Shown piece after piece: positions 23,780-30,971 of a stretch of 40,182 nt of DNA. Source of the DNA: Acidobacteriota bacterium (GTDB lineage: Bacteria; Acidobacteriota; B3-B38; Guanabaribacteriales; JAGGZT01); the NCBI GenBank assembly GCA_021161905.1, contig JAGGZT010000001.1, positions 1-40,182 on the forward strand, read 5' to 3'. How positions within the stretch are numbered: the first letter of the stretch is position 1; each line of letters opens with the position of its first letter. The notes beneath the pieces were generated by a model, which had not been told where the DNA came from, made no database searches, and saw only the letters and a program-made list of their open reading frames with translations. Both the position numbers and the translations under genes were made by a program.

Positions 23780-25462
23780 TTATTGCTCGGTAACAAACTC
23801 CTTTATGAAATATTCCGGATTTAGACTCTCTCCGGTTGCTTTCTTCAAAAGCTCATCCCAGCGGAGACTCGCTCCAGGTCTAAAGATCTTGCTCACCAGA
23901 TATCTACCGGCATCCCGCTGATCATAGAAATAAACATCCCAAGTAGAGGGAACCTTCAAGACATTGTCCTTGATATAGCTGACGAGGTGAGAAGCCATTA
24001 AATCGCCAAGCATATAATTGTGGTAGTAAACGGGCGCAGTGGTAAAGTGGATCTTTGCTGCCCAATCAGGGGCATCTCGCCCCTCAGGTCTATGAACGAA
24101 CTGGTATCTCTCCACCATATCCCACCAGAGTTTGTTCAAGTCCTGATCCGGATTCTTATAAAGCTCTCGTTCAAAATTAACCATCACCTGACACCAACGA
24201 GCAAAAACAAGCGCTTTCAACCGAAGGGAGCTCTTTACCGGCTCCTCAAGCTTGGCATACTCCTCGTCAGGAAGGGAAAGGGCTACCTTCAACCAGTTGG
24301 GGTTTCTGGTGAGCCGTTCGAACATCATCGCTATCGCTTCGGTGGTAAAGGCATGCGATGGCTCTCGGAGAAGATAAGGGAGATCTCCATTGATGTACTT
24401 GTCGTAGACCGCATGGCCAAGCTCGTGGAGCATAGTTGCTGTCCATCGCTCGTTGGTCCTTATATTGGCGAGGATGCGGATGTCCTGCTTTCTATCTATG
24501 TTAATGGTAAAAGCATGCTGTTCCTTACCCGGCTTCTCGAAAAGGTCGCTCCGCTTTATGATGTCATTAACAACGAGACCCATACTCTTATAAGTGTTGG
24601 CAGCGAGCATCGCTGGATTCTTGCCCTTAAAGTAAGCATCGAGGTTCACATCGTAGATCCGTGGCGGTTCCTGGAAGAACGGGTCTTCGTAATCCCAAGG
24701 TCTAAGTTCGTCCACCGAAACCATCAACTTGGCGGCGATCTTCTTATCGATCTCTCCCTTCAGCTTCTTGAATGGTTCATCTGAGAGCTCCTTCAGTTTC
24801 GCCATAATGGAAGTAAGCTCTTCCGGCTTTATCTCGGAGAGGGTCAGCTCCATCTCGTAATAATTGTTATAGCCGAGAGCCTTAGCTGCCTTATTTCTCA
24901 ACTTCACCAGCTCAATAAGCTTCGGTGCTACTGCCGCTCCTACCTGCTTGCTCGCCTCCCATGCCTTTTTGCGGAGTTCTCTATTGGTCTCAGTCGCCAG
25001 AATTTCGTAGATCCGATTATCTGTTACCTCTTTCCCATCGATCTTGGCTCTGAAGGTATCGAAGATGTGACGGATCTCCGCTGACTTTGTGATTATCTCC
25101 TTCTGTAACTCTGGGTCGACCTGGTGCTCCGCATAGGCGTTGTAGAGGATGGTCAACTGACGGGCAAGAAGCGGGTCCTTTATCTCCCCCTTCTCCTTTA
25201 GCCTTTTTAAGAACTCGAAATCCCCCTTATCGCTGTAGATATCCGCGATCTCCTGCTCTAACCTGCTTACCTGATCATATGCCTCTTTTTTCCCAGTGGT
25301 AGTCGCCTCCCATTCCGCTAAACTGGCTTGGGTCATAAGCGGCTCTACTTTGGCTACATGCTTTTCGATAAAAGCCTGCAATTTCCCCTCCGGCGTTTTG
25401 GGACCACAAGCAACGAGAAAGGAAAGGACGAGAAAAGAAAATAGGATGAGCCTTAGCTTCAT
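23780..25462 (-). CDS. M2-family (angiotensin-converting-enzyme-like) dipeptidase, lipoprotein
   Basis: This 560-residue protein has a lipoprotein signal (SFLVAC with Cys19 as the lipid site). The zinc site is HELGH (His346, Glu347, His350) with Glu375 in AFTTEAIAM. The stretch NGDLPYLLREPSHAFTTEAI parallels the ACE segment around its third ligand, which favours family M2 over M3. ACE-type enzymes release C-terminal dipeptides. The length fits a single-domain bacterial M2 enzyme. It is probably anchored to the periplasmic side of a membrane and feeds dipeptides to uptake systems. It is divergent from an APC permease gene and has its own terminator. Confidence 0.87.
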   Translation of the reverse strand: MKLRLILFSFLVLSFLVACGPKTPEGKLQAFIEKHVAKVEPLMTQASLAEWEATTTGKKEAYDQVSRLEQEIADIYSDKGDFEFLKRLKEKGEIKDPLLARQLTILYNAYAEHQVDPELQKEIITKSAEIRHIFDTFRAKIDGKEVTDNRIYEILATETNRELRKKAWEASKQVGAAVAPKLIELVKLRNKAAKALGYNNYYEMELTLSEIKPEELTSIMAKLKELSDEPFKKLKGEIDKKIAAKLMVSVDELRPWDYEDPFFQEPPRIYDVNLDAYFKGKNPAMLAANTYKSMGLVVNDIIKRSDLFEKPGKEQHAFTINIDRKQDIRILANIRTNERWTATMLHELGHAVYDKYINGDLPYLLREPSHAFTTEAIAMMFERLTRNPNWLKVALSLPDEEYAKLEEPVKSSLRLKALVFARWCQVMVNFERELYKNPDQDLNKLWWDMVERYQFVHRPEGRDAPDWAAKIHFTTAPVYYHNYMLGDLMASHLVSYIKDNVLKVPSTWDVYFYDQRDAGRYLVSKIFRPGASLRWDELLKKATGESLNPEYFIKEFVTEQ

Positions 25463-25518
25463 CTCTCCCCCCTTTTTAGTTGTTCAATTAACATAGGACC
25501 AAACCCATAAAAGCAAGC

Positions 25519-25547
25519 TATATGATATCACAAAAATGAGGTGTCAA
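25519..25547 (-). promoter_or_regulatory. Probable promoter for the M2 peptidase gene
   Basis: Consensus TTGACA at 25547-25542 on the minus strand, 17 bases, then CATATA at 25524-25519. The -10 is weak; the alternative TATCAT nearby has poor spacing. The leader would be about 50 bases. Confidence 0.42.
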
Positions 25548-25581
25548 AATAAGATTTTTACTCCAGAAATGCTCTCTTTGG

Positions 25582-25611
25582 TTGACAAGAAACCTAAAGG
25601 AAAAATAAAAT
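25582..25611 (+). promoter_or_regulatory. Sigma70-type promoter for the APC permease gene
   Basis: TTGACA at 25582-25587, 18 bases, TAAAAT at 25606-25611. Predicted start near 25618 gives a short leader of about 14 bases including the GGGGGA ribosome site. Confidence 0.65.
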
Positions 25612-25631
25612 CGGCGAAAGGGGGATAAGCG

Positions 25632-27029
25632 ATGAACTTAAAACGAGAACTCACCCTCTTCGATCTGGTAATGTTTAACATCGTGGCTGTTATCGGTCTC
25701 CGTTGGATTGCAATAACCGCTGCTCGAGGTTATTCCTCCCTTACCCTCTGGTTAGTCGCCGTCATCATCTTCTTCATACCCCAAGGGCTTACCGTGGCGG
25801 AACTCTCCTCTCGCTTTCCAAAAGAAGGAGGGCTTTATTATTGGACGAAACTTGCCTTTGGAGATTTCCATGGTTTTTTAAGCGGTTGGTGTTATTGGAC
25901 GAACAACCTTATCTACTACCCCTCCCTCCTTATTTTCATCGCCAGAATATCGGTGTATGTGGGGGGAGAACATCTTATACCCCTCGGAGAAAGCAGGCTT
26001 TATGTGCTCCTTTTCTCTCTTATAGTCCTTTGGATCGCCATCGGACTTAACATAATTGGACTCCGCCAAGGAAAGTGGGTAGAGAATGTAGGGGCGATCG
26101 GCGTTTGGCTTCCCGCTGTTATCCTGGTGGTGTTAGGAATTATTTCCTGGGCCAAGTATGGAATTTCGAACCCCCTCTCGCTCAAATCGCTCCTTCCAGA
26201 TTTCTCCAGCTTCAACACCATATCTTTCTTTGCCGTCATCTGCTTTGCCCTCTCTGGGATTGAGCTTGCTCCCATAATGAGCGAAGAGATAAAAGACCCA
26301 AGAAAAAACATCCCAAGGGCGATAGTAATCGGGGGAATAATTATCGGGACTATCTACCTTGTAGGTACCCTCTCTTTACTACTCGCCCTTCCTATAAAGG
26401 AGATAAACATTATCAGTGGAGTCGTCCAGGTCATCGCCAAGGTGGGTGAGCGAGTAGGCTTCAACCTGATAGGAAATGTTGTCGCCTTTCTGATCGTCCT
26501 TGGGGGACTGGGAGCTGTCGGTGCCTGGCTTATTGGAACAGCAAGGATTCCCTTCGTCGCTGGGTTAAATAAACACCTGCCCCAGGTGTTAGGAAAGGTT
26601 CATCCCCGCTGGCATACACCATATGTCGCTATTCTGGTACAGGGAGGACTTTCCAGTCTCTTCCTCCTAATGAGCTTCGTTGGTGCTACCGTAAAAGAGG
26701 CTTACCTCGTGCTTCTTGATACCCTTATTATGGTCTACTTTGTACCCTATCTTTATATGTTCGCCTCCCTCATCGCTCTCAGAAAAACGCGCGACAAGGA
26801 TAAAGGTGCACTCCTCATTCCCTGGGGAAATCTCGGCGTTTTCCTTATTGGTGGACTTGGTTTCGCCACCACACTACTCGCCATCATCCTGGCAGCGGTT
26901 CCACCCCCAGAGGCAAAAAGCGCTCTTCTTTATGAGGTCAAGGTGATAGGGGGGCTTGCTCTCTTTCTCGCCCTCGGTGGCATCACTTATTACCATTCAA
27001 TTTCCCGAAGGAAGAAAATGCCCAGTTGA
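25632..27029 (+). CDS. APC-superfamily amino acid permease
   Basis: This 465-residue inner-membrane protein has about 12 hydrophobic segments. The N-terminal signature is ELTLFDLVMFNIVAVIGLRW, followed by FPKEGGLYYWTKLAFGDFHG, the APC motif around TM2-TM3. CFALSGIELAPIMSEEIKDP is the conserved TM6 segment plus the acidic loop. IGTARIPFVAGLNKHLP is typical of glutamate/GABA-antiporter-like members (AGT family). The substrate is therefore likely an amino acid or its decarboxylated product, in uptake or exchange. Its place between an M2 dipeptidase and an M14 carboxypeptidase fits uptake of peptidase products. ATG follows GGGGGA. A modest hairpin at 27065-27075 lies after it. Confidence 0.9.
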   Translation: MNLKRELTLFDLVMFNIVAVIGLRWIAITAARGYSSLTLWLVAVIIFFIPQGLTVAELSSRFPKEGGLYYWTKLAFGDFHGFLSGWCYWTNNLIYYPSLLIFIARISVYVGGEHLIPLGESRLYVLLFSLIVLWIAIGLNIIGLRQGKWVENVGAIGVWLPAVILVVLGIISWAKYGISNPLSLKSLLPDFSSFNTISFFAVICFALSGIELAPIMSEEIKDPRKNIPRAIVIGGIIIGTIYLVGTLSLLLALPIKEINIISGVVQVIAKVGERVGFNLIGNVVAFLIVLGGLGAVGAWLIGTARIPFVAGLNKHLPQVLGKVHPRWHTPYVAILVQGGLSSLFLLMSFVGATVKEAYLVLLDTLIMVYFVPYLYMFASLIALRKTRDKDKGALLIPWGNLGVFLIGGLGFATTLLAIILAAVPPPEAKSALLYEVKVIGGLALFLALGGITYYHSISRRKKMPS

Positions 27030-27056
27030 ACCATCGAGTTCGAGTTTGGCTAAGAG

Positions 27057-27075
27057 AAAAAAGAGGGCTTCGCCC
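27057..27075 (-). terminator. Terminator for the second M14 gene, perhaps bidirectional
   Basis: On the minus strand GGGC-GAA-GCCC is followed by TC and six Ts (27062-27057). The plus side is followed by only TTTATTATTAT after a short spacer, so it is weaker for the permease. Confidence 0.6.
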
Positions 27076-27147
27076 CCGCTTTATTATTATGTAGCCATTT
27101 AATATAAACAGTGCTGATCAAACTCTACAAAATCTCTTAGAAGAAAT

Positions 27148-28830
27148 CTATTTCACTTTCTCGATGCATCGCAGGGGAAAATGCTTCTCAACCAGCGAAC
27201 TGGGGAGAAGAATGGGCGAAAGAATCCGGTAAACGGGAAACTCCCCCCTTGGTCTTCCCGAGAACTCGCTTACTAGCTCGGAATCAAAGAAATTCCAGAA
27301 GAGGAAACCATCATCGCTTTCCGGCTCCAAAAGATAGGAAGCCAAGTTCGCCCCTTCCTGTGCCATTGGGATCACATAGGTTCCCTTAGGGAACATCTTT
27401 TTGAGCTTAACCGGCTCTACCTCTACCCTGGTTGGGTGGTGTCCCTGGTAAATCCTGTCCCAGCTTTCAACCTTTTTCACGAGATACCCTTCGACTTCAA
27501 GCTCCATTGGCTTGAGCAGCCTCTCCACCTTTATCCCATGGAGAAGGAGCTTAGCCACAATATCCTTCTCATAAGGGAAGAGAAGATAGGCGTAAGGTCT
27601 TTTTACCTTCTTGCTGGGAACAAATTTTCCATAGAAGGGGATGCGGTAATCCACCGGAATCTTGGTTATAGCATAAGTTTTTTTACCTGTTTTCTCATCT
27701 ATCCGCTCTTCAATCTTCCATCCTTTTATGACGATTGGCTCTTTCAAGGGTGCGATCTTTGCCTTGAGCACTATCTCCGGAGAAGAAGCAGGATTTTTAC
27801 CCCATTTGATCGTCTTTTCAAAAGCCTCTTTCTCAATGTTCTCTACCTCGTTGAGATGGTCGTAGATGAATTTGATAACAGCTTCATCGAACCTCCTCGT
27901 TACTTCTATCCGCCTCCTATAGGGGATATAGGCATAGGTCTCAGCGAGGATTGCCATCAGGTTGTGCATCCCGACATAATTGGTATCAAAATGAGGTACG
28001 GGTGAATAGGTATACCATCCCTTTTCCGGGTGGTACCTGTCTCGAAAATTACCGTACATATAGATCTCGAAGCCGTACTTCCTCTTGAGCTCCTGTTTTA
28101 CATAGGGAAGGAGCTTCTCCATCTCGTAGTCGAAGATCTTGTGATAGGTATTTGGGTTAAGTGGAGGAGCACAACCGAGATCGCCACGATGGGGCGAACC
28201 ATCGGTGGTATGTCCATTCAAGGTAATAAGAGGACGCCATTTGGTTATCACTTGGGAAACGAGCCCCCCTATCTCGTTGGAATCCAACTTGACGAAATCC
28301 CGATTCAAATCGAAATTCAGGGCGTTCGGTCGTACCCCCACCCCTCCTTCTGGACCTTTCTGCCTCGGACGGTTTTTCTTGCTGATCCTATCGTTGCCAT
28401 CGGGGTTCAAGATAGGGACTACCAAAACCACCAGCTTATCAAGAAGATAGGAGAGATCACCCAGAGCGATATCGCGCATCAACATAAGGGAGGCCTCTTT
28501 AGCACAGACCTCTCCCGGATGGATATCCGCCACGATGAGGACAGGTCTTTTACCTAACGATAACGCCTCGATCGGCTCGGTAATCTTCGGGCGGCTGAGG
28601 ATGACAAGCGGTATCCTCTTTCCCTCATGGGAGGTGGCAAAGAAGGTAACTGTTACCAGATCGCTCTTTTCCTTGAGGTTGGTCAAGAAATCAATAACAT
28701 CGGAATAGCGAGAGGTCTCCTTGAAATTGGTTTTCTCGGGAATAGTAAGCAGTTTAACCTTCTCACCAGAAGCGAAAAGCAAACTGGCTATCATAAAAAG
28801 AAGCACCAAGAAGAAAGGAGCTTTTCTCAT
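27148..28830 (-). CDS. Secreted M14-family zinc carboxypeptidase (second in window)
   Basis: This 560-residue protein has signal peptide MRKAPFFLVLLFMIASLLFA. Zinc ligands are His104 and Glu107 (ADIHPGEVCAKE) and His207 (TLNGHTTDG). NFDLNRDF at 172-179 is the conserved substrate-binding stretch, and ILAETYAY supplies the likely catalytic Glu. The C-terminal domain (about 370-560) is shared with the other M14 protein at 3313-5007: both have a LK(R)GEM/PYAYLLFP-like part and a closing LASYLLEPESDDG motif. The two are paralogs of low identity. It is probably a single-gene unit with its own terminator. Confidence 0.88.
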   Translation of the reverse strand: MRKAPFFLVLLFMIASLLFASGEKVKLLTIPEKTNFKETSRYSDVIDFLTNLKEKSDLVTVTFFATSHEGKRIPLVILSRPKITEPIEALSLGKRPVLIVADIHPGEVCAKEASLMLMRDIALGDLSYLLDKLVVLVVPILNPDGNDRISKKNRPRQKGPEGGVGVRPNALNFDLNRDFVKLDSNEIGGLVSQVITKWRPLITLNGHTTDGSPHRGDLGCAPPLNPNTYHKIFDYEMEKLLPYVKQELKRKYGFEIYMYGNFRDRYHPEKGWYTYSPVPHFDTNYVGMHNLMAILAETYAYIPYRRRIEVTRRFDEAVIKFIYDHLNEVENIEKEAFEKTIKWGKNPASSPEIVLKAKIAPLKEPIVIKGWKIEERIDEKTGKKTYAITKIPVDYRIPFYGKFVPSKKVKRPYAYLLFPYEKDIVAKLLLHGIKVERLLKPMELEVEGYLVKKVESWDRIYQGHHPTRVEVEPVKLKKMFPKGTYVIPMAQEGANLASYLLEPESDDGFLFWNFFDSELVSEFSGRPRGEFPVYRILSPILLPSSLVEKHFPLRCIEKVK

Positions 28831-29222
28831 TTGACTATCTCCCTTTAAAATAATTTCATCATAGATTACTACACAATCCTTTTAATTAGCAAGACGGGAT
28901 GAGGATAATCATTAAGAAGAAAAGACAGGTATGGCGAGTTCAGCTATTACTTTTTCTCTTCTTCGCTGCCAGAGTGATTGAAAAAACGAACGATAAGAAA
29001 ACGGGCAGGAAGATTCTCAAAAAATCTCTTATCACCAAGAAAGCTCTAAGAGGATTTTTGCGATCTTTCCTTTTATGCAAAATTTTTCATTATAGATTTC
29101 CCGTTTAATTGTATTACATTTATATAATTACATATTGTAGAAAATCCCATTGACAAGATGCAAATTATAAAAATCGCTTCAAGAGATTACAGAGGCGAGG
29201 TCAAATAAAACTTTCCATCTCC
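28831..29222. other. AT-rich non-coding region with one imperfect stem-loop
   Basis: No credible gene is present; the only open frame (28899-29108, plus) is Lys-rich with no ribosome site. CAAAAAATCTCTTA at 29018-29031 pairs with TAAGAGGATTTTTG at 29047-29060 (12 of 14 pairs, 15-base loop), with no T-tract after it. Several TATAAT-like boxes occur around 29120-29135. It might hold a small RNA or the leader of neighbouring genes, but nothing is recognisable. Confidence 0.4.
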
Positions 29223-29251
29223 TTGACCGATAATCGGTTATTGGTTAAAAT
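29223..29251 (+). promoter_or_regulatory. Promoter for lemA-htpX
   Basis: TTGACC at 29223-29228, 17 bases, TAAAAT at 29246-29251. A second possible -10 (TATAAA, 29274-29279) lies downstream. The lemA ATG is at 29309 behind AAAGGAGGAG. Confidence 0.6.
29226..29238. promoter_or_regulatory. Palindromic operator candidate inside the lemA promoter
   Basis: ACCGAT-A-ATCGGT is a perfect 6+1+6 palindrome sitting in the spacer between the -35 and -10 boxes, where a bound regulator would block RNA polymerase. A degenerate half-copy (TATTGGT) follows at once. The regulator is unknown. Confidence 0.4.
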
Positions 29252-29308
29252 ATAAGGCGTCAATTAAGCGTAGTATAAAGTGAAGAACGAATCTTAAAGG
29301 AGGAGAAG

Positions 29309-29860
29309 ATGGGTACAGTGGTAGCCCTTGTCGTCTTAGGGGCGATAGTCCTCTGGATGGCAGCAAGCTATAACGGCTTGGTACGGCTGAGGAATCAGGT
29401 CAAGAACGCCTGGTATCAGATAGATGTTCAGTTGAAACGGCGTTACGATCTCATCCCCAACCTGGTGGAGACGGTTAAGGATTATATGAGTTACGAGCAG
29501 GAGACTTTGGAGAAGGTGATAAAGGCGAGGAATATGGCGATAAACGCATCTGGGGCGAAGAAGCAAGCAGAAGCGGAAAATATGCTCACTGGAGCTTTGA
29601 AATCTCTGTTTGCGGTGGTTGAGAGGTATCCTGAGCTGAAGTCGAATGAGAATGTGCAGCGGTTGATGGAGGAGCTCACCGCTACTGAAAACAAGATATC
29701 CTTCGCTCGTCAGTTCTATAATGATAGCGTCTACCGCTACAACACGAGGATTCAGGTGGTGCCGACCAACATCATCGCCTCTATGTTCAACTTTAAGCCT
29801 CAAGAGTTCTTCGAGGCTCCTGGCGAGGAGCGGGAAGCAGTAAGGGTAGATCTGAGGTAA
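29309..29860 (+). CDS. lemA: LemA family protein
   Basis: This 183-residue protein has an N-terminal membrane segment (TVVALVVLGAIVLWMAASY) and the LemA hallmark YNGLVRLRNQVKNAWYQIDV followed by QLKRRYDLIPNLVETVKDY. Long helices make up the middle, with FARQFYNDSVYRYNTRIQ and a FFEAPGEE-like end. The LemA role is poorly defined, but it is repeatedly encoded with the membrane protease HtpX, as here (27-base gap), and it is thought to act at the inner membrane with its bulk outside. AAAGGAGGAG gives strong translation. Confidence 0.93.
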   Translation: MGTVVALVVLGAIVLWMAASYNGLVRLRNQVKNAWYQIDVQLKRRYDLIPNLVETVKDYMSYEQETLEKVIKARNMAINASGAKKQAEAENMLTGALKSLFAVVERYPELKSNENVQRLMEELTATENKISFARQFYNDSVYRYNTRIQVVPTNIIASMFNFKPQEFFEAPGEEREAVRVDLR

Positions 29861-29887
29861 GCCTCAACCTAACTGAAAAATGTGAAG

Positions 29888-30916
29888 ATGGGTAAACTGG
29901 TTTGTCCTCGTTGCGGTTATGAGAACAAAGAAAATGCCCTATACTGTAACCTTTGCGGCCATATCTTCCGCTACGAAGGGAAAAGAAGAAAGCTCCAAAG
30001 ACTGCAAACAAGGAGGAGTTTCTACGATGAGATAGAGAGGAACAAGCGGAAAAGCTACTTCCTGATGATGCTTTTCGGCTTCCTCGTGGTTGTCCTCGGC
30101 TATCTCATCGGTCAGGTCTGGGGGCTCGGCTATTATGGGGTGGTAATTGCGGGTGTTATCGCGTTGATAATGCTTCTCGTCTCCTATTATAGGGGAGATG
30201 AGGTGGTGCTTGCTCTTTCCCGGGCAAAACGGGTCTATTATGAGGATGATCCGCGACTGTTCAATGTGGTTGAGGAGATGAAGATAGCTGCTGGCCTCCC
30301 TACCCTTCCCAAGATATACATAATCGAGGATACTGCACCGAACGCCTTCGCTACCGGTCGTGATCCGTGGCATGCCTCCATTGCGGTAACCCGGGGTCTT
30401 CTCAACAAACTCAACCGGGAGGAGCTTCAAGGGGTGATCGCCCATGAAATCAGCCATATTCGGAACTACGACATCCGTTTCGCGATGATCGCCGGCATCC
30501 TCCTTGGGGTAGTGGCGATGATAAGCGATGCCTTTCTCCGCTCGATGTTTTATGGAAGGAGGAAAAGGAAGGTCAGTGTAAAGGGGCAAGGGGGGGTGGT
30601 GATTCTCGTCATCGCCATTTTGGCTGCCATCTTGGCTCCCATCTTCGCCAAGTTGCTTCAGATGGCGATCTCGCGTAAGAGGGAGTTTTTGGCTGACGCC
30701 TCAGCGGTGGAGCTTACCAGGAACCCGAGGGGTCTTGCCAATGCTTTAAGGAAGATCGCCTCCGATCCCGAACCGCTTGAGGTAGCCAATCGTGCTACCC
30801 AGCATCTTTATATCGTTAACCCGGTGAAGAAGATAGGGATGAAGGCGAAGTCGCTTTTCTCTACCCATCCTCCGACCGAGGCGCGGATAAGGATCCTCGA
30901 GTCGATGGTGGTATAG
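29888..30916 (+). CDS. htpX: M48-family (HtpX-like) membrane metallopeptidase with N-terminal zinc ribbon
   Basis: From the ATG at 29888 the product is 342 residues; a GTG at 29882 would add two residues, and neither has a good ribosome site, so coupling to lemA is likely. An N-terminal zinc ribbon (Cys6, 9, 20, 23: CPRCGYENKENALYCNLCG) precedes membrane segments at about 56-76 and 80-100. The catalytic motif HEISH is at 186-190, with Glu266 in KREFLADASAVEL as third ligand and the closing FSTHPPTEARI typical of HtpX. HtpX degrades damaged membrane proteins. The zinc ribbon is not in the E. coli protein and may sense metal or bind substrate or nucleic acid. Confidence 0.92.
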   Translation: MGKLVCPRCGYENKENALYCNLCGHIFRYEGKRRKLQRLQTRRSFYDEIERNKRKSYFLMMLFGFLVVVLGYLIGQVWGLGYYGVVIAGVIALIMLLVSYYRGDEVVLALSRAKRVYYEDDPRLFNVVEEMKIAAGLPTLPKIYIIEDTAPNAFATGRDPWHASIAVTRGLLNKLNREELQGVIAHEISHIRNYDIRFAMIAGILLGVVAMISDAFLRSMFYGRRKRKVSVKGQGGVVILVIAILAAILAPIFAKLLQMAISRKREFLADASAVELTRNPRGLANALRKIASDPEPLEVANRATQHLYIVNPVKKIGMKAKSLFSTHPPTEARIRILESMVV

Positions 30917-30928
30917 TTTTTCTAAGAC

Positions 30929-30963
30929 AAAAGGGGGGCGGGAGTGCATCCCGCCCCCCTTTT
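30929..30963. terminator. Strong bidirectional terminator between htpX and the DPP4-like gene
   Basis: A perfect 15-base-pair stem, AAAAGGGGGGCGGGA (30929-30943) with its complement at 30949-30963, has loop GTGCA and A/T tracts on both sides. Confidence 0.92.
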
Positions 30964-30971
30964 AATCCCCC

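Noticed and set aside
24020-24784. 254-residue open frame on the plus strand
   Set aside because: It lies wholly inside the M2 peptidase gene on the opposite strand, has no ribosome site and no recognisable motif; it is a shadow frame.
28899-29108. 69-residue open frame in the long gap
   Set aside because: Lys/Arg-rich, no ribosome site or conserved motif; it reads through the AT-rich stem-loop region.
29939-30589. 216-residue open frame on the minus strand
   Set aside because: It is antisense to htpX, which has complete catalytic and zinc-ribbon motifs.
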